DNA from: Mucilaginibacter sp. L196
Lineage (GTDB): Bacteria; Bacteroidota; Bacteroidia; Sphingobacteriales; Sphingobacteriaceae
Reading direction: 5' to 3'
Assembly: GCF_009765905.1 (NCBI RefSeq)
Contig: NZ_LMUO01000019.1
Span: forward strand, 974,292-1,038,291
Length of the DNA: 64,000 nt
In this document: piece by piece, positions 45,014 to 54,220 of the stretch
Layout: each line of letters opens with the position of its first letter
Position numbering within the stretch: position 1 is the first letter of the stretch
Notes under the pieces: generated by a model
Seen by the model: only the letters and a program-made list of their open reading frames with translations
What the model was told of the DNA's origin: nothing
Databases searched by the model: none
Made by a program: the position numbers and the translations under genes

Positions 45014-47233
45014 ATGAAAAAGAGAATAATTACCTCAGTGGTTTTAAGCTTGTTTGGCGTAGGGCAATTACAAGCTCAAGTATTGCCCTATCAAAATGTA
45101 AAGCTGCCTTTTGAACAGCGGGTAAATGATTTAGTTTCGCGGATGACTTTGGAAGAGAAGGTAAGCCAGATGGTGGACGAAGCGCCTGCAATACCACGCC
45201 TGGGTATACCCGAATACAATTGGTGGAATGAGTGCCTGCATGGCGTGGCCAGGGCTGGTTTAGCAACGGTGTTTCCTGAGCCGATCGGTTCTGCCGCATC
45301 ATTTGATGCTGGCCTGATTAATCGCATAGGAAACGCTACAAGTGATGAAGCACGGGCAAAACATAACGAATTCATCCGTCAGGGTAAGCACGAGCGATAC
45401 GAAGGATTAACATTCTGGTCGCCCAATATTAATATATTTCGTGACCCCAGGTGGGGCAGGGGAATGGAAACTTATGGAGAAGATCCTTACCTCACATCTG
45501 CAATGGGCGTAAATTTTATAAAAGGACTACAGGGTAATGATCCAAAATATCTGAAACTGGTAGCGACTGCCAAGCACTATATGGTACATAGCGGCCCCGA
45601 ATCGGAACGGCATCGTTTTAATGCAACTACAGATCAATATGATTTTCTGGATACTTATTTGCCTGCATTTAAGGCCTCGGTACAGGAGGGCAAAGCTTTT
45701 TCTATCATGAGTGCCTATAACAGTTATAACGGTGTAGCAGCATCGGCCAATATCTTTTTATTGTCGAAGGTTTTAAGGCAGGAGCTTGGCTTTAACGGCT
45801 ATGTAGTTTCTGATTGCGATGCGGTAGCCGATATTTATGAGGGACATAAAGAGGCGGCAAATAAAGAAGAGGCTTCGGCCATGGCCGTTACCGCCGGGAC
45901 CGATTTAAATTGCGGCAGCACCTACCGGGCACTGGTTGATGCTGTTAAAAGCGGGCTAATTAGTGAGGATAGGATCAATATTTCTGTAAAACGCTTATTC
46001 ATGGCCCGTTTTAAACTCGGTATGTTCGACCCTAATAACATGGTAAAGTATGCATCAATACCTTATAGTATAGTTAACTCAAAAGCTAATCAGCAACTGG
46101 CGCTTGAAGCGGCAAGGAAATCTATTGTATTGTTGAAAAATGCCAATCAAATACTGCCGTTAAGCAAAAATATTAAAAACGTAGCTGTTATTGGCCCTAA
46201 TGCCGATGATAAAGAAATGTTATGGGGCAATTATAATGGCACACCGGCAGAAACAGTAACACCATTACAGGGCATTAAAGCTAAATTACCTGGTGCAAAT
46301 ATTGTTTACGCGCGTGGTTGTGAACTTGCCGAATCAACAGGAGCAATTGATAGCGCGCAGGTAAAACGGAATTTTGATGAGGCTATTTCCGTTGCCACAA
46401 AATCTGATGTAGTGATTATGTTTTTAGGGCTATCTCCGCGCCTTGAAGGTGAGGAAATGAAAGTACAGGCTAAAGGATTTTCTGGAGGCGACCGCGAAAC
46501 TATCGATCTGCCAAAACCACAGGAAGATTTGATAAAAGCCCTCAGTAAATTACATAAACCGCTGGTGTTGGTATTGTTAAATGGTAGTGCATTGGCAATT
46601 AACTGGGAAGCTGAAAATGTACCCGCTATTATAGATGCTTGGTATGGTGGCCAGGCTGCCGGTAGGGCCATTGCCGATGTATTGTTTGGCGATTATAATC
46701 CGGCCGGGCGTTTACCTGTTACTTTTTATAAAAGTACAGCCGACTTGCCTGCCTTTGATGATTATAGTATGCGAAACCGTACCTATCGTTATTTTAACGG
46801 AGAAGTGCTTTATCCATTTGGTTATGGATTAAGCTATACTACTTTTAAATACAGTAACATTAAAGTTCCACAAACGTTAATTACCGGCAAAAGCTATATA
46901 GTTACCGCACAAGTACAAAATAGCGGAAAGGTGGCTGGTGAAGAGGTAGTACAACTGTATGTAAAACACTTGGATAATGGTATAAGGAAGCCTATTGTAG
47001 CGCTTAAAGGTTTTAAGCGGATATATCTTAAGGCAGGGGAAACTAAAACGGTAAGTTTCAATATAAATCCGGAAAGTCTTTCGCTGGTTGATAAAAATAA
47101 TAAGCAAACAGAACGGGCGGGCATTTCGCGAATTTTCATTGGCGGTGCGCAGCCAGATCACCAAGGGCATACAGCAACTAATATTACTGCCGGAAAAGTT
47201 ATAGTAAAAGGTACTGTTTATACTATTAAATAA
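45014..47233 (+). CDS. Glycoside hydrolase family 3 (beta-xylosidase/glucosidase-like)
   Basis: About 739 residues from the ATG at 45014, chosen because the signal peptide KKRIITSVVLSLFGVGQLQAQ begins there; a TTG 15 codons earlier is less likely. GH3 N-terminal barrel: SRMTLEEKVSQM, NWWNECLHGVAR, SPNINIFRDPRWGRGMETYGEDP, and the nucleophile D267 in VVSDCDAV. The C-terminal domain has GLSPRLEGEEMKVQAKGFSGGDRE, with the acid/base expected there, and a fibronectin-III-like domain with GEEVVQLYV. The NEALHG/NEC and LEGEEM style is that of the beta-xylosidase/arabinosidase branch, which includes plant-type xylosidases. It follows GH92 by 87 bases on the same strand. Confidence 0.92.
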   Translation: MKKRIITSVVLSLFGVGQLQAQVLPYQNVKLPFEQRVNDLVSRMTLEEKVSQMVDEAPAIPRLGIPEYNWWNECLHGVARAGLATVFPEPIGSAASFDAGLINRIGNATSDEARAKHNEFIRQGKHERYEGLTFWSPNINIFRDPRWGRGMETYGEDPYLTSAMGVNFIKGLQGNDPKYLKLVATAKHYMVHSGPESERHRFNATTDQYDFLDTYLPAFKASVQEGKAFSIMSAYNSYNGVAASANIFLLSKVLRQELGFNGYVVSDCDAVADIYEGHKEAANKEEASAMAVTAGTDLNCGSTYRALVDAVKSGLISEDRINISVKRLFMARFKLGMFDPNNMVKYASIPYSIVNSKANQQLALEAARKSIVLLKNANQILPLSKNIKNVAVIGPNADDKEMLWGNYNGTPAETVTPLQGIKAKLPGANIVYARGCELAESTGAIDSAQVKRNFDEAISVATKSDVVIMFLGLSPRLEGEEMKVQAKGFSGGDRETIDLPKPQEDLIKALSKLHKPLVLVLLNGSALAINWEAENVPAIIDAWYGGQAAGRAIADVLFGDYNPAGRLPVTFYKSTADLPAFDDYSMRNRTYRYFNGEVLYPFGYGLSYTTFKYSNIKVPQTLITGKSYIVTAQVQNSGKVAGEEVVQLYVKHLDNGIRKPIVALKGFKRIYLKAGETKTVSFNINPESLSLVDKNNKQTERAGISRIFIGGAQPDHQGHTATNITAGKVIVKGTVYTIK

Positions 47234-47277
47234 TTGGATTTAAGATGATAGTGTAATAATTGATTAATCACTTAATA

Positions 47278-47315
47278 AAAAAGCTCAGGTATCAACAAGG
47301 ATGCCTGAGCTTTTT
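47278..47315. terminator. Bidirectional terminator between GH3 and the MG2 protein gene
   Basis: Sixteen-pair stem beginning AAAAAGCTCAGG and ending CCTGAGCTTTTT, with a six-base loop. It has T-runs on both strands and lies between genes ending at 47233 and 47334. Confidence 0.88.
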
Positions 47316-47333
47316 ACATATAAGGTTTAGGTA

Positions 47334-50183
47334 TTATTTTTTATTGGTTATAGTTATTTCCTGGGATGTATAACCTACATTTCCGTTCAAATCGGCTCCT
47401 TGTAAAACAAGGGTATATGTTGTTAGCGGATCGGCCGCATAAAAGAATGTATTGGCCTCACCATTTTTATTGGTAATTATATTAGGTTCCCAATGAATTG
47501 TTGAGCGGAGATCCGTAAAGCCGGGATACATATTTTTAACAGGATACCTTGGCGTGTAGAACTGTGCCGGTATAGTGATTGGCGCTGGCCTGTAAACATA
47601 AATACCCTTAGGGCTATTTGCAAATGGGCCCTGGCCCGACCTTGTGGTAATTTCAATATAGGCAGTGGTAATATCATTTGAGCCGGATACCGGCGGTGTT
47701 GGCAGATTTTGATCATCATATAGCGCTGGTAGATTTTTGTCATCATATAAAGCAGTATATTGCGGATTATACAACACTTCTATGCCTGTGATATCTTCAG
47801 CTGTAAAATATTCAAGTATATCCTTTTGATAGTTGTAATGCTCGTCCGGAATCGGGTTGTCTGATGGATCATAAAATCTGTCTATGTCAATCCCGTCTAT
47901 CCAAAAATGTATTTTTTTATCTTTTAACATAAAGGTTAAGCCTTTGCCTTTAGTCCCGTAACCATCATGAAAACTATTTACCTTTTGCTTAATTAGTTGC
48001 AGTAAGGATATTTTGCCTGCCTTTTCTATGTCATCCTGGGCAATGGCCTGATCATAATTACCCGCACCATTTAGGTTTTTTGAATCTTTAATTATGGCCT
48101 TGGCTTTTATTGTTACCGTTTTTAATATATGCCTGCCCGGGCCATTTTTTGAATCCGCCAATGCATCGTGATAATCAGCGCTTTTTTTAACATAATTTAG
48201 AACAGTACTGTCGCTATTGATATACCATGGAGTGGGCGCAGGGAAATAAGGCAATGCAACATTCAACGGCGTCCTGTTTTCATCAACCGATATTCCGGCA
48301 TTAATAATTTTTCCTTTGGCTTTGCGGGCCTCCAGCACAAATGTTGTATTATCGGTTATTGGCGGAAAGTTCTTAAAAACAAATTGCCCGGCGGCATTGG
48401 TAACGGTATCCTTATACAGCCTTACTTTGCCCGTGCTCACTAAAATTATATTTGAGTTGACCATAGGTTTATTCAATATATTATTGACTTTGCCACTGAC
48501 CATATATTCAGGTTCGGCGGTAAAAGCTGGTTGTGTAGGCGTGTTTAAAATATCTTTCCAATTGTAACTTACCCAGCCCTGGGTCAGTAATAGGATGTCG
48601 AGCGCTTTTGCAGCATCATTATCCCGGGTAAAGTACCATGCTGGGTCTTCAATATATCCTTTTAGGTCTGCTGCCAGTAGCAGTTGAGTAAATATATTCG
48701 TTTTGCTAATGTCTGCTTTTTTGATCTGCCCGTTATCTGTAACCGCCAGTGAAAAACTGCCCACTACCGGGTTCCCTTTATTGTCTTTCACGGTAATGTG
48801 CAATGGTATGCTATCTCTTGGGGCGTACAACGCTGATCCTGCATTAATCTCTACCTTAAGATTGTCATTATGGTTGATAAAGCTCAACCGTTCATTCAAT
48901 GGTTGGTTTTGAGCGTTGAATAAGGTGAAATGTGCCACGCCAGTTGGAAATAAATCTTTAGGGACCTTGAAATTAACTATATCCCGGTTTAGCTTAAAAG
49001 TAGCAGCGTAGTAAATGGCTCCTCGTGATTGCCCCATAATGGTATAATCATTAGTCGCGCTTTGTATGTCTTTGCTTGAAAAAATAGAAACTTCGAGAGA
49101 ATCCGACAGGGGGTTCTTAATCTTTAGTACGGTTCCTGAATTTTTTATTTCCGAAATATTTACTGTTTTGATCTCTCCGTTAGGCAAGGTTATTTTGGCT
49201 GTATAGGTTTCACCCGGTTGCGGAACAAAATCAAATACGCCCATGCCATCGTGCACTGATTCAAAGCTTATTTGTTCATTATTTTCCTTGTCAATCAATA
49301 CTCCTTTAACGGCTATTCCTTTTCCATCATTACCTACAGCCTTGAACCCAATATGTGCGGGTAATAATTCAACCATTTGACCACTTTCGGGCATAAATTG
49401 CACATCAACATCAGATGCTCTATTAATCTGGAGAGGGATCCTTTCAATTGTGTTGTCCTTTTTATCCTGCGTAATGAGTGTGAGATTTTTAACTGGCACG
49501 TTGTCGGGCAAATCAAAGTTTAAATTTAAACCACCATTAGCTAATGTTTGCGCGTTACTATGATTGACTGTTTTCTTATCGTCAACCAATTTCAACTGCA
49601 AGTCACGGATGCCAATTGGCTGCTTATCAATCCCGCCGAATTTTAAGTCAACCTTAACTTTGTTGGCTGCAAAAGAGGCGTTTGAGTTAATAAGTAAGGT
49701 GTTTTTGTTGCCGGAGTTGGCTACATAAAAGTTACTGTAAAAAAACTGGTCGGGGCCAAAATTACGCATCCAGTTGGTGTATGCCCGTATGGTATAAGCT
49801 CCTTCATGTACTAGCTTTTCATCCAGATAAATATTACCAATAGCCAGACCCAGTGATACCGAGAAGATAAAGTGCTGTACTACTTTATTGCTATCGCTTA
49901 TCAGATCAACATATATCCGGCTGCTTAAAGGGGAGTATGCTATAGCTGAGTTAACAAGATATCCTTTAAACCATACGGTATCACCAATGGCATAATAGGG
50001 TTTATCAAAATGGAGATACAATCGCTCTCCGGGTAAATTTTCATTGTATTGATTAATCTTGTCAACTACTGATTGAGGCGAACTTGTTGTTAACGATTGG
50101 GCCTGCATATATGTACTCAAAACCAGCAGGGGTAGAAAGAAAAGCAAGGAACTTGCTTTTCTTTTGCGTAGAAGAATATTCAT
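47334..50183 (-). CDS. MG2 and plug-like domain surface protein
   Basis: 949 residues with a signal peptide (SLLFFLPLLVLSTYMQAQ). It starts with a macroglobulin-type MG2 domain (about 40-150: ERLYLHFDKPYYAIGDTVWFKGYL), followed by further beta-sandwich domains. Near residues 690-800 is a region resembling a TonB-receptor plug (AKAIIKDSKNL..., KIHFWIDGIDIDRFYD, EVLYNPQYTALYDD), but there is no beta-barrel; the last 100 residues form another beta-sandwich. A 27-base tandem duplication at 47701-47754 encodes ALYDDKNLP/ALYDDQNLP. Such proteins are common in Sphingobacteriaceae and their role is unknown. It is convergent to the GH3 gene and may not belong to glycan use. Confidence 0.78.
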   Translation of the reverse strand: MNILLRKRKASSLLFFLPLLVLSTYMQAQSLTTSSPQSVVDKINQYNENLPGERLYLHFDKPYYAIGDTVWFKGYLVNSAIAYSPLSSRIYVDLISDSNKVVQHFIFSVSLGLAIGNIYLDEKLVHEGAYTIRAYTNWMRNFGPDQFFYSNFYVANSGNKNTLLINSNASFAANKVKVDLKFGGIDKQPIGIRDLQLKLVDDKKTVNHSNAQTLANGGLNLNFDLPDNVPVKNLTLITQDKKDNTIERIPLQINRASDVDVQFMPESGQMVELLPAHIGFKAVGNDGKGIAVKGVLIDKENNEQISFESVHDGMGVFDFVPQPGETYTAKITLPNGEIKTVNISEIKNSGTVLKIKNPLSDSLEVSIFSSKDIQSATNDYTIMGQSRGAIYYAATFKLNRDIVNFKVPKDLFPTGVAHFTLFNAQNQPLNERLSFINHNDNLKVEINAGSALYAPRDSIPLHITVKDNKGNPVVGSFSLAVTDNGQIKKADISKTNIFTQLLLAADLKGYIEDPAWYFTRDNDAAKALDILLLTQGWVSYNWKDILNTPTQPAFTAEPEYMVSGKVNNILNKPMVNSNIILVSTGKVRLYKDTVTNAAGQFVFKNFPPITDNTTFVLEARKAKGKIINAGISVDENRTPLNVALPYFPAPTPWYINSDSTVLNYVKKSADYHDALADSKNGPGRHILKTVTIKAKAIIKDSKNLNGAGNYDQAIAQDDIEKAGKISLLQLIKQKVNSFHDGYGTKGKGLTFMLKDKKIHFWIDGIDIDRFYDPSDNPIPDEHYNYQKDILEYFTAEDITGIEVLYNPQYTALYDDKNLPALYDDQNLPTPPVSGSNDITTAYIEITTRSGQGPFANSPKGIYVYRPAPITIPAQFYTPRYPVKNMYPGFTDLRSTIHWEPNIITNKNGEANTFFYAADPLTTYTLVLQGADLNGNVGYTSQEITITNKK
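47701..47754. repeat. 27-bp tandem duplication in the MG2 protein gene
   Basis: Two adjacent 27-base units with a few differences, encoding ALYDDKNLP and ALYDDQNLP in frame. It is an internal duplication that keeps the reading frame. Confidence 0.8.
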
Positions 50184-50318
50184 TTTTATTAAGTTTTAAT
50201 TGGTATATAATATCCTACAAATCAATGTGGAAATATTAATTTTTTCTTAATAAATGCTAAATATGGGTATATGGCTGGTATTTATAATCGTAATCAAATT
50301 GTAATGCGGCAAATATTA

Positions 50319-51326
50319 TTATTTATTTGCCTTTAGCCCAGTTTGAACTACCATTTGAATGGTTCCATCTGCATTAAAAAAGAGTTTATCTACACAAATA
50401 GAACGAAGATTGCCACGTCCCGAAAGGACATCACTGTGATAAAACGCGTACCACTGCCCTTTATATTCTATTACTGAACCGTGGCTCGTATCACAACCCG
50501 TTGGGTCGAGATAAACCCCACCGTAGATCCATGGTCCTAAAGGGCTTTTACTAGTAGCATAGTTGAGGCGGTTAGCACCCTTTCCATTCTCGGTATGATT
50601 ATCGGCATAAGTAAGATAATATACCCCGTTTCTTTTGAACACCCAAGTAGCTTCATGAAAATCATTTAGTCCTTCCATCGCTGTTAAAGGTCCGTCCAGT
50701 TCAGTCATATTGTCTTTCAATTTAGCGCCTACACATCTGCCGCCTCCGCCGTAATAAAAATAAGCCTGTCCATCGTCGTCGATAAAAATATTGGGGTCGA
50801 TCATGGATTTGCTATCGTTGCCCAAATCTAAATATCCCTGGGGAACAAAATCACTTGCCGGTTTTTTACTGGTAGCAATTCCAACTTTCCATGTTTTATT
50901 CCAATCTGTTCCGCTAGGGTGCGGGAAATAAAAATAATAGGTGCCATTTTTATAAACGCAGTCCGGAGCCCACATAAAGCCACCTTCCTGGCGGCCCCAT
51001 GACACTTGGCTAGCCTGCAATATTTCACCGTGATCTTTCCAATTTACCATATCATCAGTCGAAAAAACATGGTATTTGTCCATCAAATCACATCCACGTG
51101 GTGGATCCACATCGTGCGATGGATAAACATATAAACGGCCATCGAATACCCTGGCAGATGGATCAGCAGTATATATATTCCGGATAAATGGGTTCTGTGC
51201 CAACTTGGAAGCAGTAAGCGATTTTCGTGCCTTGCAACCTGAAAATATAGCTGCAACAGCAAATGCAAGAATAATGGTTGTCTTCAAAGAATGTGTTGGT
51301 GTGTTTTTTAAAAAAAAGTTTTGCAT
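50319..51326 (-). CDS. Glycoside hydrolase family 43, lipoprotein
   Basis: 335 residues with a lipoprotein signal whose cysteine is C31 (AAIFSGC). The five-bladed propeller has the three conserved acids: D55 in YTADPSARV (base), D177 in MIDPNIFID (pKa modulator) and E225 in NDFHEATWV (acid). GH43 enzymes are arabinofuranosidases, beta-xylosidases or related, inverting. The length is that of a single-domain GH43 without a C-terminal beta-sandwich. It lies upstream of and on the same strand as the MG2 protein gene (136 bases apart), at the edge of the polysaccharide region, and would remove arabinose or xylose side groups. Linkage specificity is unknown. Confidence 0.92.
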   Translation of the reverse strand: MQNFFLKNTPTHSLKTTIILAFAVAAIFSGCKARKSLTASKLAQNPFIRNIYTADPSARVFDGRLYVYPSHDVDPPRGCDLMDKYHVFSTDDMVNWKDHGEILQASQVSWGRQEGGFMWAPDCVYKNGTYYFYFPHPSGTDWNKTWKVGIATSKKPASDFVPQGYLDLGNDSKSMIDPNIFIDDDGQAYFYYGGGGRCVGAKLKDNMTELDGPLTAMEGLNDFHEATWVFKRNGVYYLTYADNHTENGKGANRLNYATSKSPLGPWIYGGVYLDPTGCDTSHGSVIEYKGQWYAFYHSDVLSGRGNLRSICVDKLFFNADGTIQMVVQTGLKANK

Positions 51327-51560
51327 GCAAATATTAGTTTGATAATTTGGTTTTCCAACAAGCGCATAAAGAAATCTTGCCTTGCGGAATCGGGTGTAAA
51401 TTACACTCCGCCGAATAATAAAGAATTAATAAAACATTAATACTTCTGCCATCTTTATTTTTGAAACCAAATTCTTTCTGACCGGCAATCGTGGAATCGC
51501 CTTTTACGGCCAACGGAGAGTTTTCACTGCATGCGCTTGCCACAAACATCCTAAAATAAC

Positions 51561-51590
51561 AAAGCCCTCCTGATTGCTCAGAAAGGCTTT
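51561..51590 (-). terminator. Terminator of tRNA-Leu(CAA)
   Basis: On the minus strand, a 13-pair stem (AAAGCC plus TTTCTGA against TCAGGAG plus GGCTTT, with G-T wobble) closed by a GCAA tetraloop and followed by a T-rich run, starting one base beyond the tRNA. Confidence 0.85.
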
Positions 51591-51591
51591 G

Positions 51592-51671
51592 TACCCAGCG
51601 CCGGAGTCGAACCGGCACGGTTTCCCACAGGTGTTTGAGACCAGCGCGTCTACCAATTCCGCCAGCTGGGC
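51592..51671 (-). tRNA. tRNA-Leu (anticodon CAA)
   Basis: The minus-strand sequence starts GCCCAGCTGGCGGAATTGG and folds as a leucine tRNA with a class II variable arm. The acceptor stem is GCCCAGC / GCTGGGT, the anticodon loop CUCAAAC gives CAA (reading UUG), and the T-stem is GCCGG-UUCGACU-CCGGC. Discriminator is A; the 3' CCA is not encoded. The anticodon stem has one U-U mismatch. Confidence 0.9.
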
Positions 51672-51697
51672 TTGCATGCTGAGAGTGGATTAATTTC

Positions 51698-52222
51698 TCA
51701 GTAGCGGGCTGCAAATGTATCTAAACTCTCTTTAATTCGCAATAGATATTTTTGTCTAAAATAAATATTTGCAATATCATTCAGTCGGCTTTCCTTGGCT
51801 GTGTCATCCAAAGTCACATAATCAGTAGTTAATGCTAATAATTCTTCGTTCATATCACCCTCAATGGCAAGTACTTCCGCTGTTATTGATCCTAACTCCG
51901 TTGCACTATCAACCTCCATTATTCGTTCATTAATGTCCATCATCTCCATTAAAAAATCTGCAGGTAATTGTGGTTTTGCACCGTCCGAAACCAAATTATG
52001 GAGCCTTAAAATGTATTCCAGGCGCTTTGCCGGGTTGGCAAGGGTTTGGTAAGCCCTATTATTTAGCGTAGATAATTCTAATATTTCCTGCTGTTTTGCT
52101 TCGTCTTCATTCGCATAAAAGTCAGGATGGTATTGCTTGCTTAATTGGTAAAATTTCTTTTTTACATCCGCATCATTCAAATTGAATGTTTCAGGCAATC
52201 CATAAAAATCAAAATAATTCAT
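51698..52222 (-). CDS. hscB: HscB, co-chaperone for iron-sulfur cluster assembly
   Basis: 174-residue J-protein of the HscB family, the usual size. It starts NYFDFYGLPETFNLNDADVK, with HPD in QYHPDFY at about residues 36-39 (the J-domain contact to the Hsp70 HscA), then the three-helix HscB C-terminal domain (PADFLMEMMDINERI). It helps HscA release Fe-S clusters from the scaffold. It is followed by tRNA-Leu(CAA) on the same strand, and a divergent kdsA operon starts 110 bases upstream. The iron-sulfur partner genes are not in this window. Confidence 0.9.
   Translation of the reverse strand: MNYFDFYGLPETFNLNDADVKKKFYQLSKQYHPDFYANEDEAKQQEILELSTLNNRAYQTLANPAKRLEYILRLHNLVSDGAKPQLPADFLMEMMDINERIMEVDSATELGSITAEVLAIEGDMNEELLALTTDYVTLDDTAKESRLNDIANIYFRQKYLLRIKESLDTFAARY
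51712..51742 (-). promoter_or_regulatory. Candidate promoter for tRNA-Leu(CAA) inside the end of hscB
   Basis: On the minus strand TTG (51740-51742), 20 bases, then TACATTTG (51712-51719) matches the Bacteroidota -33/-7 pattern. It overlaps the last codons of hscB and lies about 40 bases before the tRNA, so the tRNA could be transcribed independently. Confidence 0.45.
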
Positions 52223-52305
52223 GTTGCAAAGTTAAGTAACATGTCCAATTATACTAATCAGTATTAAACCAAATCGCGCAATTAGTGTCTGATCATAAAA
52301 TTTTA

Positions 52306-52313
52306 CATCTTTG
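52306..52313 (+). promoter_or_regulatory. Candidate -7 box for kdsA
   Basis: CATCTTTG is one mismatch from TAnnTTTG and ends 19 bases before the ATG at 52333. Its position supports that ATG over an upstream in-frame alternative at 52285. Confidence 0.4.
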
Positions 52314-52332
52314 CTTAATAATACAAACTACT

Positions 52333-53109
52333 ATGCTTTTTGAAAAAATGCGGCAGAAGCCGTTCTTTATACTTGGCCCATGTGTAATGGAAAACCAGGA
52401 ATTACTATATACCGTTGCTGAAAAAGTTGCCGAAATTGGCCACAAATACAATATTCCTGTTGTATTTAAATCATCATTTGATAAAGCGAACCGTACATCC
52501 ATTCATTCATATCGCGGGCCGGGATTGGAAAAAGGTATGGAGATGTTATTAAAAGTAAAAGAACGTTTTGGACTACCATTGATTACCGATATACATGAAA
52601 GTTATCAGGCAGCCTTAGTAGGTGAGGTGGTTGATATTTTGCAGATACCTGCCTTTTTATGTCGCCAAACGGATCTTTTGGTAGCAGCAGCAAAAACAGG
52701 TAAAATTGTGAATATTAAGAAAGCACAGTTTTTATCAGGCGCGGATATGTTTTATCCGGCACAAAAAGTAATTGAAGCAGGCAATAACCAGGTTATATTA
52801 ACCGAGCGCGGTAATATGTATGGCTATAATAATTTGGTAGTTGATTTTAGAAATATTCATGATCTGAAATCATTTGGCCACCCTGTTTGCATGGATTGCA
52901 CACACTCGGTACAACGCCCCGGCGCTGCTGGTGGTAAAACCGGTGGCGACCGCACATTTGTACCCATGATGGCCCTTGCTGCTAAAGCTTTTGGTGCTGA
53001 TGGTTACTTTATGGAAACCCACCCTGATCCGGACAATGCTTTGAGCGATGGCCCTAATATGGTGAAATTGCACAACCTTGAAGAAGTAATAAAACCATTA
53101 TTAGGATAA
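52333..53109 (+). CDS. kdsA: 3-deoxy-8-phosphooctulonate synthase (KdsA)
   Basis: About 258 residues from the ATG at 52333; an alternative frame start at 52285 would sit before the putative promoter. The enzyme condenses phosphoenolpyruvate and arabinose 5-phosphate to Kdo-8-phosphate for LPS. Recognisable blocks are ILGPCVMEN, VFKSSFDKANRTS, TDIHE, KKAQFLSG, ERGNMYGYNNLVVDFRN, DCTHSVQRPG and the METHPDP C-terminal loop. Length fits the family. The kdsD gene follows four bases after the stop, so both steps of the Kdo supply are in one transcript. Confidence 0.94.
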   Translation: MLFEKMRQKPFFILGPCVMENQELLYTVAEKVAEIGHKYNIPVVFKSSFDKANRTSIHSYRGPGLEKGMEMLLKVKERFGLPLITDIHESYQAALVGEVVDILQIPAFLCRQTDLLVAAAKTGKIVNIKKAQFLSGADMFYPAQKVIEAGNNQVILTERGNMYGYNNLVVDFRNIHDLKSFGHPVCMDCTHSVQRPGAAGGKTGGDRTFVPMMALAAKAFGADGYFMETHPDPDNALSDGPNMVKLHNLEEVIKPLLG

Positions 53110-53113
53110 TAAT

Positions 53114-54052
53114 ATGGCTATGAGGGATATTGCCAAACGGGTTTTTGATATCGAAATAGAATCATTACAGCATGTGGCGGGTTTGCTTGATGAAAAGTTC
53201 ACACAAGCAGTTGAAGCTATTTTGAACACCAAAGGCAAACTGGTTGTTATCGGCATTGGTAAATCCGGGCATATCGGCAGAAAAATCGCTGCTACATTAT
53301 CAAGCACGGGCACGCCAAGTTTTTTCCTTCATCCCGGCGAAGCTTTTCATGGTGATTTAGGAATGGTAGGTGTGAATGATATTATAACGCTTATTTCGTA
53401 CTCCGGCGAAACAGAGGAGGTTTTGAAAATTATTCCATTTTTAAAATGGAATAAAAATCAGATCATTAGTATCACGGGTAATCCGAACTCAACTATAGCG
53501 AAAAACAGCGACTATCACCTTAATATCAGCATAACCCGCGAGGCTTGCCCGTTGGCATTGGCGCCAACATCATCAACAACGGCTACGTTGGTAATGGGCG
53601 ATGCGCTGGCGGTTGCTTTGATGGAATCGCGCCAGTTTCAGGAAGAGGATTTTGCTCGTTTTCACCCAGGTGGAAGGCTAGGGCATAAGTTATTGGCTAA
53701 GGTGAAAGATTTGATGCGCTCGGATAACCTTCCATACATCTCAAAAGATGCTTCATTTACCGAATTACTGCTTTCGATGTCCGAAGGTCGTTTGGGGATG
53801 GTAATCGTTGGTAGTAAGGATTTTTTTGAAGGAATTATCACGGATGGCGATTTGCGAAGGGCTTTATTGAAAAATGCCGATACATCAAAGTTAAGCATTG
53901 TTGATATGATGACACGCAACCCGGTAATAGTTGCCGGCGATGAGTTTATTAAGCAAGCTGAAAGCCAGATGATTGAAAAAAAGATAACAACTATATTAGT
54001 TGGCTCTGAAGTAGAAAGAAGTATTATCGGCGTATATCAAATATTTAATTGA
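53114..54052 (+). CDS. kdsD: Arabinose-5-phosphate isomerase (KdsD/KpsF type)
   Basis: 312 residues. The sugar-isomerase (SIS) domain holds GIGKSGHIGRKIAATLSSTG and ISYSGETEEV (residues about 45-105), followed by two CBS domains (about 205-312). The DRG-like phosphate and zinc residues typical of KdsD, including the EAFHGDLGMV segment, are present. It converts ribulose 5-phosphate to arabinose 5-phosphate, the substrate of KdsA encoded immediately upstream. The two genes form a Kdo supply operon. Confidence 0.93.
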   Translation: MAMRDIAKRVFDIEIESLQHVAGLLDEKFTQAVEAILNTKGKLVVIGIGKSGHIGRKIAATLSSTGTPSFFLHPGEAFHGDLGMVGVNDIITLISYSGETEEVLKIIPFLKWNKNQIISITGNPNSTIAKNSDYHLNISITREACPLALAPTSSTTATLVMGDALAVALMESRQFQEEDFARFHPGGRLGHKLLAKVKDLMRSDNLPYISKDASFTELLLSMSEGRLGMVIVGSKDFFEGIITDGDLRRALLKNADTSKLSIVDMMTRNPVIVAGDEFIKQAESQMIEKKITTILVGSEVERSIIGVYQIFN

Positions 54053-54115
54053 TGATATATAATCTGTAAACTTTGATAAGTTTGCAATATTATTAAAATC
54101 TAAACCATAAATTTC

Positions 54116-54123
54116 TAATTTTG
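54116..54123 (+). promoter_or_regulatory. Candidate -7 box for the sugar transferase gene
   Basis: TAATTTTG is an exact TAnnTTTG match, about 97 bases before the ATG at 54221, which would give a long untranslated leader. Confidence 0.35.
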
Positions 54124-54220
54124 TTACACATATACAAATACCTGTTGTTTAATTTTTTGATATTGCAAATTTTTAACAAATGCTGGGTTTAACTATTCTA
54201 CGATAAGAAGAAGAAAAAGT

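Noticed and set aside
17188..51326. CRISPR array, transposase or insertion sequence in the polysaccharide region
   Set aside because: No spaced direct repeats, transposase-like frames or terminal inverted repeats with duplications were seen.
51334..51714. Frame across tRNA-Leu(CAA) on the minus strand
   Set aside because: It covers the tRNA and its terminator, so it is an antisense or chance frame and not a protein gene.
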